Positions 15,637-24,398 are shown, counted from the first letter of the stretch. The stretch: DNA of 64,000 nt from Salinithrix halophila (GCF_042650125.1 NZ_JBHSAP010000004.1:1-64000), one strand, 5' to 3'. Numbers and translations are program-made. The notes: generated by a model not told the origin, from the sequence alone.

Positions 15637-16950
15637 TCACTTGTTGATAAAACCTTTATAGTGCCGCTTGATGAGTTGGCTCTCGATGTTTTTCATCGTC
15701 TCCAGGGCAACACCAACCACGATCAGGAGAGACGTCCCGCCGATCTGCACCGGCTGCGGAAGACCGGCCACACTTGTAAAGAAGACCGGCAAAATGGAGA
15801 CCGCTGCCAGGAAGAGCGCCCCGGCGAGAGTGATCCGGTTCATGATCTTGGTCAGATAAATGGAGGTGTTCTTGCCAGGGCGAATCCCCGGGATATAACC
15901 GCCGTTTTTCTTCATCTGATCCGCCAGCTGCACCGGGTTGATCTGCACAAAGGTGTAGAAATAGGTGAACCCGATGATCAGGAGAACGTAGACCGTCATC
16001 CCGAGGGGCGCATCAAATGCGAAATTAGTCATAAACCACTTGGCAATCGCGTTTTTCGGCCAGAACTGAGCGATCGTCGACGGGAAGATCAAAAGGGACA
16101 TGGCGAAGATCACTGGGATCACCCCCGCCGCATTCACTTTCATCGGAATGTGGGTGGACTGACCCCCGAACATCTTACGCCCGACAACCCGCTTCGCGTA
16201 CTGAACCGGGATCTTGCGAATCCCCTGTTGAATAAAGATAACACCCGCGATAATCGCAACCACCACAGCGAGAATCAGCACCACTTTCACGATGCTGAGG
16301 AAGACCTGATCCCCCGCTTCGGTGAACATCGTTTTATAGATCTTCTCCCCTGCCGGTGGAATGCCTGCAATGATCCCGGCGAAGATCAGGATGGAGATGC
16401 CGTTGCCGATCCCCTTCTCCGTGATCTGTTCACCCAGCCACATCAGGAAGGCAGTCCCTGCGGTCAGGGTCAGAGCGATCAGAGCGTAGGTCGTAAAGCC
16501 CGTGTCCTTGATGAACTGGAAGCCAACCCCTGCACTTGCCTGGTTAAATCCGAAGGTTAAACCGACGGATTGGATCAGCGCCAATCCGATCGTACCGTAA
16601 CGGGTTACCTGGGCCAACTTTTTCCGACCGACTTCCCCTTCTTTCGCCCACTGGGCAAACCGCGGGATCACATCCATGGTCAGCAGCTGCACGATGATGG
16701 AAGCCGTGATATAGGGCATGATACCCATGGCAAAGATCGAGAAGTTGAGCAGCGCGCCCCCGGAAAAGGTGTTGATCAACCCAAAGGCTCCGCCCCCAGC
16801 CTCTTCCGCAAAGGCTTGAAGCGCCTTATTGTCTGTATTGGGGACCGGGATGAACGTACCTACCCGAAAGACAACCAGCATCGCCAGGGTAAAGAGGATC
16901 CGGCGACGGAGGTCCCCCACCTTCCAAATGTTGCTAACGGTTTGAAACAT
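15637..16950 (-). CDS. secY: Protein translocase subunit SecY
   Basis: 437 residues with ten membrane segments expected. The start MFQTVSNIWKVGDLRRRILFT and the plug-region FNFSGGALLNFSIFA-like sequence (here TFSGGALLNFSIFAMGIMP) are characteristic. SecY forms the channel with SecE (encoded at 46425) and SecG. ATG overlaps the rplO stop as ATGA. Confidence 0.98.
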   Translation of the reverse strand: MFQTVSNIWKVGDLRRRILFTLAMLVVFRVGTFIPVPNTDNKALQAFAEEAGGGAFGLINTFSGGALLNFSIFAMGIMPYITASIIVQLLTMDVIPRFAQWAKEGEVGRKKLAQVTRYGTIGLALIQSVGLTFGFNQASAGVGFQFIKDTGFTTYALIALTLTAGTAFLMWLGEQITEKGIGNGISILIFAGIIAGIPPAGEKIYKTMFTEAGDQVFLSIVKVVLILAVVVAIIAGVIFIQQGIRKIPVQYAKRVVGRKMFGGQSTHIPMKVNAAGVIPVIFAMSLLIFPSTIAQFWPKNAIAKWFMTNFAFDAPLGMTVYVLLIIGFTYFYTFVQINPVQLADQMKKNGGYIPGIRPGKNTSIYLTKIMNRITLAGALFLAAVSILPVFFTSVAGLPQPVQIGGTSLLIVVGVALETMKNIESQLIKRHYKGFINK

Positions 16951-17390
16951 CAGAGCACCTCCGTCGTGCCTCCTGCATTGGCGATTTTTTCAGCCGCAGC
17001 TTGAGAGAACTTGTGAGCTTTGACCGTCAGTTTCACTTTGAGTTCCCCGTCAGCCAGTACTTTCAAACCGTCTTTCATGTTCTTGATCACGCCGGTTTCC
17101 TTAAGCAGTTCCGGAGTGACTTCGGCACCCTCTTCGAACCGGTTCAAGGTATCCAGGTTGATCACGGCATACTCTTTGCGGTTGATGTTCTGGAAGCCAC
17201 GCTTCGGCAAACGGCGGTAAAGCGGGTTCTGGCCGCCTTCGAAACCAGGGCGGACACCACCGCCGGAGCGGGCTTTCTGCCCTTTGTGACCGCGACCGGA
17301 AGTTTTGCCCTGCCCGGCGGAGATGCCGCGACCGAGACGCTTCCGATTTTTACGAGCTCCGGTAGCCGGTTTCAGTTCATGGAGATTCAT
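16950..17390 (-). CDS. rplO: 50S ribosomal protein L15
   Basis: 146 residues. MNLHELKPATGARKNRKRLGR and GHKGQKARSGGGVRPGFEGGQ are diagnostic. L15 is a late assembly protein near the peptidyl transferase region. Its stop overlaps the secY start, a conserved coupling. Confidence 0.98.
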   Translation of the reverse strand: MNLHELKPATGARKNRKRLGRGISAGQGKTSGRGHKGQKARSGGGVRPGFEGGQNPLYRRLPKRGFQNINRKEYAVINLDTLNRFEEGAEVTPELLKETGVIKNMKDGLKVLADGELKVKLTVKAHKFSQAAAEKIANAGGTTEVL

Positions 17391-17429
17391 ATCTTCGCAC
17401 CTCCTCTTTGGATCTCGCCTTCCAAGAGA

Positions 17430-17624
17430 TTACTCCTGTACCTCTTTCACGTCAACCAGATGGGACACTTTGTTAATCATTCCGCGGATCGCCGGGGTGT
17501 CCTCTTGAATGACGGTCTGTTCCCGTTTCGTCAGACCCAGGGTCCGTACCGTCACCCGTTGGGGTTCCGGACGGCCGATGAGACTCCGTTTGAGGGTGAT
17601 AGCCAGTTTGTTTGCCACGATCAT
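17430..17624 (-). CDS. rpmD: 50S ribosomal protein L30
   Basis: 64 residues, the short bacterial form. KLAITLKRSLIGRPEPQRVTV and the ending VSHLVDVKEV are typical. It begins six bases after rpsE ends. Confidence 0.97.
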   Translation of the reverse strand: MIVANKLAITLKRSLIGRPEPQRVTVRTLGLTKREQTVIQEDTPAIRGMINKVSHLVDVKEVQE

Positions 17625-17630
17625 CCCCCC

Positions 17631-18128
17631 TTATCCTAACAACTCTTCGACAGATTTCCCACGCAGTTTGGCCACTTCTTCGGGCCGCTTCATGCTCTCG
17701 ATCCCTTGGAGAGTAGCGCGAACCATGTTGATCGGGTTATTGGAACCGGTAGATTTGGTGAGGATATCACCGACTCCTGCTACCGTGAGAACGTCGCGGA
17801 CAGCACCGCCGGCGATCACACCAGTACCCTTGGAAGCGGGTTTCATCAGAACCCGACCGGCACCGTATTGCCCGATCACATCGTGAGGAATCGTCGTCCC
17901 CTGAAGGGGAATGCTGATCATGTTTTTCTTCGCGTCTTCTACACCTTTGCGGATCGCTTCCGGCACTTCAGCTGCCTTGCCGTAACCGGCGCCCACTTTG
18001 CCTTTACCGTCGCCGACGACGACCAAGGCGCTAAAGCTGAACCGACGACCGCCCTTTACCACTTTAGACACGCGGTTGATGGTGACCACTTTTTCGATCA
18101 TGTCGTCTTTGGCCTGATCGTTACGCAT
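17631..18128 (-). CDS. rpsE: 30S ribosomal protein S5
   Basis: 165 residues from ATG 18128. An in-frame TTG further upstream would include the perfect AGGAGGT in the coding sequence, so the ATG is the true start. KVVKGGRRFSFSALVVVGD and GAGYGKAAEVPEAIRKG are diagnostic. S5 helps maintain decoding accuracy and helicase activity at the mRNA entry. Confidence 0.98.
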   Translation of the reverse strand: MRNDQAKDDMIEKVVTINRVSKVVKGGRRFSFSALVVVGDGKGKVGAGYGKAAEVPEAIRKGVEDAKKNMISIPLQGTTIPHDVIGQYGAGRVLMKPASKGTGVIAGGAVRDVLTVAGVGDILTKSTGSNNPINMVRATLQGIESMKRPEEVAKLRGKSVEELLG

Positions 18129-18145
18129 GGTTCTACCTCCTTTGC

Positions 18146-18514
18146 TCAAAAGTCGAGACCTCCTTCACGGGCACCCTCAGCCAACGCTTTGATCCGGCCG
18201 TGGTAGATATACCCACCGCGGTCGAAGACAACGTTTTTGATGCCCTTTTCGCTAGCACGCTTGGCGACGAGTTCGCCTACTTTGCGGGCTGCTTCCACAT
18301 TGCCGCCATAGACTCCGCCCTCTTTCACTTCGGTGTCCAGGGTGGAAGCGGAAGCCAGGGTCACACCTTGCGTGTCATCGATAACCTGAACGTAGATGTT
18401 CTTAGCGGAACGGAATACGTTCAGACGGGGGCGTTGAGGCGTGCCCATGATTTTTTTCCGTACCCGAAGGTGACGGCGTTTCCGGCTTTTGTTCCGGTCA
18501 AGCTTCCGAATCAT
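18146..18514 (-). CDS. rplR: 50S ribosomal protein L18
   Basis: 122 residues. RPRLNVFRSAKNIYVQVIDD and the ending YHGRIKALAEGAREGGLDF are diagnostic. L18 binds 5S rRNA together with L5. It starts 27 bases after rplF. Confidence 0.98.
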   Translation of the reverse strand: MIRKLDRNKSRKRRHLRVRKKIMGTPQRPRLNVFRSAKNIYVQVIDDTQGVTLASASTLDTEVKEGGVYGGNVEAARKVGELVAKRASEKGIKNVVFDRGGYIYHGRIKALAEGAREGGLDF

Positions 18515-18541
18515 GCCGCGTTCACTCCTTTCCTGTCAGGC

Positions 18542-19078
18542 TTACTTACCGGTTTTCCCTTCCTTGCGGCGAATGCGTTCATCGGTGTACTTAATCCCTT
18601 TACCCTTGTAAGGTTCCGGTTCACGGATCGAGCGGATGTTGGCGGCCTGTGCCCCCACCTTCTCCTTGTCGATCCCTTTGACCACAACCTGGGTTTGGCT
18701 GGGGACATCCAGTTCGATCCCTTCGATGGGATCCACTTCCACCGGGTGGGAGTAACCGACGTTCAGGACAATCTTGTTGCCCTGCTTCTGAGCCCGGTAA
18801 CCGACGCCGACGAGCTCCAGCGTTTTCTGGTAGCCGTTGGTTACGCCTTCGATCATGTTGGCGACAAGACTGCGAATCGTGCCGTGCAGGGCACGGTGTT
18901 TCCGGTTGTCGCTCGGGCGTTCCACGATCACTTCGTTGTCTTCCACTTTCACCGAAATCTCCGGATGCAACGCGCGGGAGAGAGAGCCCTTCGGCCCTTT
19001 CACACTGACAGTTGCTCCGTCCAGCTTCACTTCCACCCCGTTTGGAATGGAAATCGGTTTTCTACCGACGCGGGACAT
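18542..19078 (-). CDS. rplF: 50S ribosomal protein L6
   Basis: 178 residues, two L6 repeats. SRVGRKPISIPNGVEVKLDG and EPYKGKGIKYTDERIRRKEGK at the end are diagnostic. L6 lies by the sarcin-ricin loop, close to the factor-binding site. Confidence 0.98.
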   Translation of the reverse strand: MSRVGRKPISIPNGVEVKLDGATVSVKGPKGSLSRALHPEISVKVEDNEVIVERPSDNRKHRALHGTIRSLVANMIEGVTNGYQKTLELVGVGYRAQKQGNKIVLNVGYSHPVEVDPIEGIELDVPSQTQVVVKGIDKEKVGAQAANIRSIREPEPYKGKGIKYTDERIRRKEGKTGK

Positions 19079-19108
19079 GTACGTTCACCTCCATCCTTTC
19101 CGACGAGT

Positions 19109-19507
19109 TTACCAGATATAAGCCAGTACTTCTCCGCCCACTTTCGCGTTGCGGGCTTCTTTATCCGTCATGACCCCTTTGGAGGTCGAGACGACGGCGA
19201 TCCCAAGACCGCGCAGAACGCGGGGAATCTCATCGGACTTGGCGTAGACGCGCAGTCCGGGTTTGCTGATCCGTTTCAGCCCGGTGATCACCCGCTCGTT
19301 GTTGGTTCCGTATTTCAGGAAGATGCGGATGATCCCTTGTTTGCCGTCTTCGACGTATTCCGCGTCGCGGATGAAGCCTTCACGCTTCAGGATTTCGGCC
19401 AGGTCCCGCTTCAGCTTGGAAGCCGGTACCTCCAGGCTCTCGTGGCGAACCAGGTTCGCGTTACGGATCCGGGTCAGCATGTCAGCAATCGGGTCAGTCA
19501 TCACCAT
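19109..19507 (-). CDS. rpsH: 30S ribosomal protein S8
   Basis: 132 residues starting MVMTDPIADMLTRIRNAN, as in B. subtilis. The C-terminal STSKGVMTDKEARNAKVGGE is typical. S8 binds the central domain of 16S rRNA and in some bacteria represses the spc operon. Confidence 0.98.
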   Translation of the reverse strand: MVMTDPIADMLTRIRNANLVRHESLEVPASKLKRDLAEILKREGFIRDAEYVEDGKQGIIRIFLKYGTNNERVITGLKRISKPGLRVYAKSDEIPRVLRGLGIAVVSTSKGVMTDKEARNAKVGGEVLAYIW

Positions 19508-19534
19508 GCGGGGTTCCCTCCTTCCACTTCTTAA

Positions 19535-19720
19535 TTACCAGCTCGCTTTTTTCACACCGGGAATCTGCCCTTTATAGGCCAACTCCCGGAAACAAATCCG
19601 ACAGAGACGAAACTTCCGAATCACGGAATGCGGACGGCCGCAGCGCTCGCAGCGCGTATAGGAACGCACTCCGTACTTCGGCTTCCGGTTCGCCTTGGCG
19701 ACCATCGATTTCTTGGCCAA
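19535..19720 (-). CDS. rpsN: 30S ribosomal protein S14, zinc type (S14Z)
   Basis: 61 residues with CERC and CRIC pairs, the short zinc-binding form. Its sequence KSMVAKANRKPKYGVRSYTRC is typical of Gram-positive bacteria. Start at 19720 has AAAGGAGGG upstream. The spacer towards rplE is 140 bases and contains two repeat units. Confidence 0.98.
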   Translation of the reverse strand: MAKKSMVAKANRKPKYGVRSYTRCERCGRPHSVIRKFRLCRICFRELAYKGQIPGVKKASW

Positions 19721-19749
19721 CGGATTCCCTCCTTTAGATAGAGTTGCAG

Positions 19750-19856
19750 CTTCGCTGCTTACGGCATCTTATACTGGGCGGAGGCCCAGTGTATCCAATG
19801 CTAAAGACTCCGCTGCTTACTGATTTCTTAACCTGGGCGGAAACCCAGTGTATCCG
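19750..19856 (-). repeat. tandem hairpin repeat in rpsN-rplE spacer
   Basis: Two units with a period of 58-59 bases. On the minus strand each has GGATACACTGGG, two variable bases, then TCCGCCCAG, whose CTGGG/CCCAG arms can form a hairpin, followed by AAGA and GTAAGCAGCG. The second unit carries base changes that preserve the stem. A similar single unit lies at 58301-58333. Confidence 0.75.
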
Positions 19857-19860
19857 TTCA

Positions 19861-20406
19861 TTATTGCTTACGGAAAGGCATACCAAGCTGAGTCAACAGT
19901 TCACGGGCCTCTTCATCGGTCTCAGCGGTGGTGACGATGATGATATCCATCCCGCGCACTTTGTCTACCTTGTCATACTCGATTTCCGGGAAGACCAGCT
20001 GTTCCTTCAGGCCCAGGGTGTAGTTGCCCCGACCGTCGAAGGCCTTGGGAGAGATCCCGCGGAAGTCCCGCACCCGGGGAAGGGCGACATTGACCAGCTT
20101 GTCGAGGAAGTCGTACATGTGCGTGCCCCGGAGGGTCACTTTGACGCCAATCGGCATCCCTTCCCGCAGCTTGAAGCCGGCGATGGACTTCTTCGCCCGC
20201 GTGATGACCGGCTTTTGACCGGCAATGGTGGTCAGATCTTCCACAGCGGAGTCCAGAACCTTCGGGTTTTGGACGGCTTCACCCAAGCCCATGTTGATGA
20301 CCACTTTCTCGATCTTGGGCACCTGCATGGAAGATTTATACTCGAACTTCTTCATCAGTGCAGGCGAAATTTCCTCGTTGTAGCGCTCTTTGAGACGTGC
20401 TGCCAA
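19861..20406 (-). CDS. rplE: 50S ribosomal protein L5
   Basis: 181 residues from TTG 20406, which lies nine bases after AGGAGG. The ATG at 20415 directly abuts the same site and is less likely. KFEYKSSMQVPKIEKVVINMG and the central RGTHMYDFLDKLVNVALPR are diagnostic. L5 binds 5S rRNA and contacts P-site tRNA. Confidence 0.97.
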   Translation of the reverse strand: MAARLKERYNEEISPALMKKFEYKSSMQVPKIEKVVINMGLGEAVQNPKVLDSAVEDLTTIAGQKPVITRAKKSIAGFKLREGMPIGVKVTLRGTHMYDFLDKLVNVALPRVRDFRGISPKAFDGRGNYTLGLKEQLVFPEIEYDKVDKVRGMDIIIVTTAETDEEARELLTQLGMPFRKQ

Positions 20407-20436
20407 GGTCTCCATCCTCCTTTCCTGTCACTTCGA

Positions 20437-20817
20437 TTACTTATCCAGCGCTTCGCCGGATTTTTTGGCATAACGGACTTTTTTCTGTTGTCCGCCTTTG
20501 CCGTCGACAAATTTATAACCAATCCGGCTCGGTTCCTTCGTCTTGGGGTCTTCTACCATCAGGTTGGAGACGTGAATCGGAGCCTCCTGCTCGACGATGC
20601 CCCCTTGCGGGTTGTCTTGGGAAGGGCGGGTATGCTTCTTCACCATGTTGACACCTTCGACCAGGGCGCGGTTTTCCTTCGGATACACTTTGAGGACGCG
20701 GCCTTTGGTATAAACCATCTTGCCGTCTTTGTCCCGGGTCGGGGCTTCCTTCCCACGCATCACGATGACCGTGTCACCCTGTTTGATATGCAACTTGTTC
20801 GGACGCTTGGTTTCCAT
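20437..20817 (-). CDS. rplX: 50S ribosomal protein L24, enlarged form
   Basis: 126 residues from ATG 20817, which has AAGGAGGTG six bases upstream. Typical L24 is about 103. The core GVNMVKKHTRPSQDNPQGGI and EAPIHVSNLM is normal. The KOW motif, usually GKDKGKxGxV, is split by about 13 extra residues (EAPTRDKDGKMVY region, roughly 23-36), and the C-terminus has a few extra residues (GKGGQQKKVRY). L24 starts assembly of the large subunit. Confidence 0.96.
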   Translation of the reverse strand: METKRPNKLHIKQGDTVIVMRGKEAPTRDKDGKMVYTKGRVLKVYPKENRALVEGVNMVKKHTRPSQDNPQGGIVEQEAPIHVSNLMVEDPKTKEPSRIGYKFVDGKGGQQKKVRYAKKSGEALDK

Positions 20818-20869
20818 TCTCGGCACCTCCTTGCTCACAGGAGTGTTAATCGTTCAAAAGCGGTCCGGT

Positions 20870-21238
20870 TTACAGTACTTCCGGAGCCAGCGAAATAATC
20901 TTCATGAAGTCACGCTCGCGCAGTTCCCGGGCAACGGGCCCGAAGATCCGGGTGCCCCGCGGGCTTTTGTCGTCCCGGATCACCACGGCGGCGTTCTCAT
21001 CAAAACGGATATAGGAGCCGTCCTGACGACGAGTGGAACGTTTCGCACGTACTATCACGCACTTGACGACTTCGCCCTTCTTGACAACGCCCCCGGGTGT
21101 AGCTTGTTTTACCGTAGCGACGATGACGTCGCCGATCCCAGCAGATTTGCGCTTGGATCCGCCCAACACTTTGATACACATCAGTTCCTTCGCGCCGGAG
21201 TTGTCAGCGGCACGCAGTCGGGTTTGAGCCTGAATCAT
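20870..21238 (-). CDS. rplN: 50S ribosomal protein L14
   Basis: 122 residues. MIQAQTRLRAADNSGAKELMC and GTRIFGPVARELRERDFMKI are diagnostic. L14 forms an intersubunit bridge and is the docking site of the silencing factor RsfS. Confidence 0.98.
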   Translation of the reverse strand: MIQAQTRLRAADNSGAKELMCIKVLGGSKRKSAGIGDVIVATVKQATPGGVVKKGEVVKCVIVRAKRSTRRQDGSYIRFDENAAVVIRDDKSPRGTRIFGPVARELRERDFMKIISLAPEVL

Positions 21239-21268
21239 CGGTTTCCCTCCTTCCGCCAGTCAGGTGAC

Positions 21269-21532
21269 TTAAACGATCACGGCTTCTTCTACGATTTCAA
21301 CCAGACGCCAGCGTTTGTCTTTGGACAGAGGCCGGGTCTCCATGATGCGGACGAGGTCGCCGATTTTGGCTTTGTTCTCTTCATCATGGGCCTTAAACTT
21401 CTTGCTGTATTTCACGCGCTTGCCGTAGAGCCGGTCTTTCTTGTAGGTCTCCACCGCCACGACGATCGTCTTATCCATCTTGTCGCTGACGACTTTTCCC
21501 ACGCGCACCTTGCGGTTATTGCGTTCGGTCAT
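21269..21532 (-). CDS. rpsQ: 30S ribosomal protein S17
   Basis: 87 residues. VGKVVSDKMDKTIVVAVETYKKD-type sequence and KFKAHDEENKAKIGDLVRIMETRPLS-type C-terminal block identify an OB-fold S17. Its ATG overlaps the rpmC stop by four bases. Confidence 0.98.
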   Translation of the reverse strand: MTERNNRKVRVGKVVSDKMDKTIVVAVETYKKDRLYGKRVKYSKKFKAHDEENKAKIGDLVRIMETRPLSKDKRWRLVEIVEEAVIV

Positions 21533-21741
21533 GCCTGTTTCCTCCTTTCGATCCCAAGCTCGCGCTCCCGCATAACGGTCTTGGCACGGGCGATATCCTT
21601 GCGGACCTGACGGATCCGGGCCGGATTGTCCAACTGGCCGGTTGCGGCTTGGAACCGGAGGTTGAACAGCTCTTCCTTCAGGGAGGTGAGTTTCTGTTCG
21701 ATCTCTGCGGTGGTCATTTCAATCAGCTCTTTAGCCTTCAT
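21529..21741 (-). CDS. rpmC: 50S ribosomal protein L29
   Basis: 70 residues from ATG 21741, chosen over an upstream in-frame start because of GGTGGT at the right distance and the usual N-terminus MKAKELIEMTTAEIEQKL. L29 lies at the tunnel exit and helps bind SRP and trigger factor. It overlaps the end of rplP by 11 bases. Confidence 0.97.
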   Translation of the reverse strand: MKAKELIEMTTAEIEQKLTSLKEELFNLRFQAATGQLDNPARIRQVRKDIARAKTVMRERELGIERRKQA

Positions 21742-22165
21742 CGCTACCACCACCCGCTTCATCACGTATTACGAATTTGGTCTTCACCGGCAGCTTGTTG
21801 GCAGCCAGGCGCATCGCTTCACGAGCGATATCCTCCGGCACACCCGCCAGTTCAAACATGATCTTGCCCGGTTTCACGACGGCCACCCATTTTTCGGGGG
21901 AACCTTTACCGGAACCCATCCGCACCTCGAGAGGCTTTTGCGTAACCGGTTTGTCCGGGAAGATTTTGATCCATACTTTACCGCCCCGTTTAATGTAACG
22001 GGTCATCGCGATCCGAGCTGCTTCGATTTGCCGGTTGGTAATCCATGCCGGCTCCAAGGACTGCAGGCCGTATTCGCCGAAGGCCACTTCCGTGCCGCCT
22101 TTGGCTTTACCTTTCATGCGACCGCGATGCTCTTTCCGATACTTGGTGCGTTTCGGCATTAACAT
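21731..22165 (-). CDS. rplP: 50S ribosomal protein L16
   Basis: 144 residues. MLMPKRTKYRKEHRGRMKGKA and ARIAMTRYIKRGGKVWIKIFP are diagnostic. L16 contacts the A-site tRNA elbow. It starts two bases before the rpsC stop is passed and is tightly coupled to it. Confidence 0.98.
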   Translation of the reverse strand: MLMPKRTKYRKEHRGRMKGKAKGGTEVAFGEYGLQSLEPAWITNRQIEAARIAMTRYIKRGGKVWIKIFPDKPVTQKPLEVRMGSGKGSPEKWVAVVKPGKIMFELAGVPEDIAREAMRLAANKLPVKTKFVIRDEAGGGSDEG

Positions 22166-22167
22166 GG

Positions 22168-22827
22168 TTACTTGCCTCCTTCCGCGTCTCCCTTTTTCTT
22201 GGTCGGGAGTACTTCACCGCGGTAGATCCACACCTTCACTCCAATCCGTCCGTAGGTGGTGTGGGCTTCCGCGGTACCGTAGTCGATGTCCGCCCGCAGG
22301 GTATGCAACGGGACGGTTCCTTCATTGTAACCTTCGGTCCGGGCGATATCGGCACCGCCGAGGCGGCCGCTCACCTGGGTCCGCACCCCTTTAGCTCCAG
22401 AACGAAGCGTACGCTGGATCGTCTGTTTCATGGCGCGACGGAATGAGATCCGGCGCTCCAGCTGCTGGGCGATATTTTCCGCCACCAGACGGGCGTCCAG
22501 CTCGGGGTTTTTAATTTCATTGATGTTGATGTGGATTTTCTTACCGCTCAGTTTGCTCAGTTGCTGGCGCAGGGCTTCCACTTCAGAACCGCCCTTCCCG
22601 ATTACCATGCCGGGCTTAGCCGTATGGATGGTCAGGTTGACACGGTTGGCGGCCCGTTCGATCTCCACGGTGGAGACGGCCGCGTCTTTCAGCCGCTTAG
22701 CCAGGTATTCACGGATTTTAATGTCTTCGTGCAGCATGTTGGCGTAATCTTTGTCGCCATACCACTTGGATTCCCAGTCGCGGATGACGCCGACACGCAA
22801 ACCTACCGGGTTTACCTTCTGACCCAT
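22168..22827 (-). CDS. rpsC: 30S ribosomal protein S3
   Basis: 219 residues with a KH domain (GMVIGKGGSEVEALRQQL) and a C-terminal S3 domain ending in VWIYRGEVLPTKKKGD. S3 lines the mRNA entry channel. It follows rplV by 13 bases. Confidence 0.98.
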   Translation of the reverse strand: MGQKVNPVGLRVGVIRDWESKWYGDKDYANMLHEDIKIREYLAKRLKDAAVSTVEIERAANRVNLTIHTAKPGMVIGKGGSEVEALRQQLSKLSGKKIHININEIKNPELDARLVAENIAQQLERRISFRRAMKQTIQRTLRSGAKGVRTQVSGRLGGADIARTEGYNEGTVPLHTLRADIDYGTAEAHTTYGRIGVKVWIYRGEVLPTKKKGDAEGGK

Positions 22828-22840
22828 GCGCTATCCCTCC

Positions 22841-23182
22841 TTATTTTTCAGATACAACCACCGTGATGTGGCTGGTCCGTTTATTGATCCGGCTAGCCCG
22901 TCCCATGGCACGGGGGCGGAACCGTTTCATCGTCGGTCCCTCGTCCACAAGGGCCGTCTCAACCACCAGATTTTCCGGGTTCATCTCATAGTTGTGTTCC
23001 GCGTTGGCAATCGCCGATTTGAGTACTTTCTCGATGATCGGCGAAGCGGCGCGGGGCGTAAACTTCAGAATGGCCAGGGCCTCACCCACGGATTTACCGC
23101 GGATCAGGTCGATGACCAGACGAGCCTTGCGGGGGGCGATCCGCACGTGGCGTGCCACCGCCTTGGCTTGAGTCGCTTCCAT
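22841..23182 (-). CDS. rplV: 50S ribosomal protein L22
   Basis: 113 residues from the second of two adjacent ATG codons (23182), seven bases from AGGAGG; 23185 is also possible. AKAVARHVRIAPRKARLVIDLIR and GRASRINKRTSHITVVVSE are typical. The beta hairpin of L22 narrows the exit tunnel and is a site of macrolide resistance changes; none is evident here. Confidence 0.97.
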   Translation of the reverse strand: MEATQAKAVARHVRIAPRKARLVIDLIRGKSVGEALAILKFTPRAASPIIEKVLKSAIANAEHNYEMNPENLVVETALVDEGPTMKRFRPRAMGRASRINKRTSHITVVVSEK

Positions 23183-23214
23183 CATCTGACCTCCTCTCTG
23201 TCACCCGTGGTCAA

Positions 23215-23496
23215 TTACCGTTTCCGCGTCTTCCTGTCGTCACCGGCGTGGCCTTTAAACGTCCGGGTGGTGACAAACTCGCCCAGCTTGTGGCCGACCA
23301 TGTCCTCAGTGACATAAACCGGCACGTGCTTGCGGCCGTCATGAACAGCGATCGTATGGCCGATGAAATCAGGGAAGATCGTCGAACGGCGAGACCAAGT
23401 CTTGATGACCTTCTTATCATTCTTCTCGTTGAGCTCCCGCACTTTCTTCAGCAAGTGATCATCTGCAAAAGGCCCTTTTTTCAGGCTGCGACCCAT
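23215..23496 (-). CDS. rpsS: 30S ribosomal protein S19
   Basis: 93 residues. MGRSLKKGPFADDHLL and KTWSRRSTIFPDFIGHTIAV are diagnostic. S19 lies in the head of the small subunit and forms a complex with S13. It follows rplB by 45 bases. Confidence 0.98.
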   Translation of the reverse strand: MGRSLKKGPFADDHLLKKVRELNEKNDKKVIKTWSRRSTIFPDFIGHTIAVHDGRKHVPVYVTEDMVGHKLGEFVTTRTFKGHAGDDRKTRKR

Positions 23497-23541
23497 GCAT
23501 TCAACCTCCTTTCCAACTTTCCATCCGTCAGGCGGCGCTGA

Positions 23542-24372
23542 TTACTTCTTGCGACGACGCACGATATACTTGTCGGACGGCTTGTTCTTCTTGCGGGTCT
23601 TGTAACCGATCGTCGGCTTGCCCCAGGGAGAAACAGGGGATTTGCGGCCAATCGGGGCACGGCCTTCACCACCACCGTGGGGGTGATCCGCCGGGTTCAT
23701 CACAGAACCGCGAACCGTCGGGCGAACGCCTTTCCAGCGAGAACGTCCAGCTTTCCCGACATTGATCAGCTCGTGATCCAGGTTACCTACCTGGCCAAGG
23801 GTTGCGCGGCATTGACGGTTTACCATGCGCGTTTCACCAGAGGCGAGACGAAGGATCGCATATTTGCCGTCTTTTCCGAGCAGCTGGGCCGAAGCTCCTG
23901 CAGCACGAGCCATTTGCCCGCCGGCACCCGGCTTCAGCTCAATGTTGTGGATGGTAGAACCCACTGGAATGTTTTCCAAGGGCAGCGCGTTCCCCACTTT
24001 GATGTCCGCTTCCGGACCGGAGACGATCGTGTCGCCCACTTTTAGCCCGTGTACGTGAAGGATGTAACGCTTTTCACCATCCGCGTAGTGGATCAATGCG
24101 ATGTTGGCGGAACGGTTCGGGTCGTATTCGACCGTGGCAACCTTACCAGGAATGCCGTCTTTGTTCCGTTTGAAGTCGATGATCCGGTATTTCCGTTTGT
24201 GACCGCCGCCCTGGTGACGCATGGTCAGCCGGCCTTGGTTGTTGCGGCCCGCTTTTTTGATCAGGTTGGTGGTCAGGGATTTTTCCGGCTTGTCGGTAGT
24301 GATTTCATCAAACGTGGAAACCGTCATCTGCCGACGACCGGGAGAGGTCGGTTTAAAATGCTTGATACCCAT
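23542..24372 (-). CDS. rplB: 50S ribosomal protein L2
   Basis: 276 residues. The conserved block GGGEGRAPIGRKSPVSPWGK close to the C-terminus contains the histidine region (HPHGGGEGR) needed near the peptidyl transferase centre. L2 is essential for subunit association. It follows rplW by 26 bases. Confidence 0.98.
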   Translation of the reverse strand: MGIKHFKPTSPGRRQMTVSTFDEITTDKPEKSLTTNLIKKAGRNNQGRLTMRHQGGGHKRKYRIIDFKRNKDGIPGKVATVEYDPNRSANIALIHYADGEKRYILHVHGLKVGDTIVSGPEADIKVGNALPLENIPVGSTIHNIELKPGAGGQMARAAGASAQLLGKDGKYAILRLASGETRMVNRQCRATLGQVGNLDHELINVGKAGRSRWKGVRPTVRGSVMNPADHPHGGGEGRAPIGRKSPVSPWGKPTIGYKTRKKNKPSDKYIVRRRKK

Positions 24373-24398
24373 GGGTGATTCCCTCCTTTACCGTGGGA

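Noticed and set aside
18200..19534. 444-codon plus-strand frame opposite rplR, rplF and rpsH
   Set aside because: Runs through three conserved ribosomal genes on the other strand, which explains it fully.
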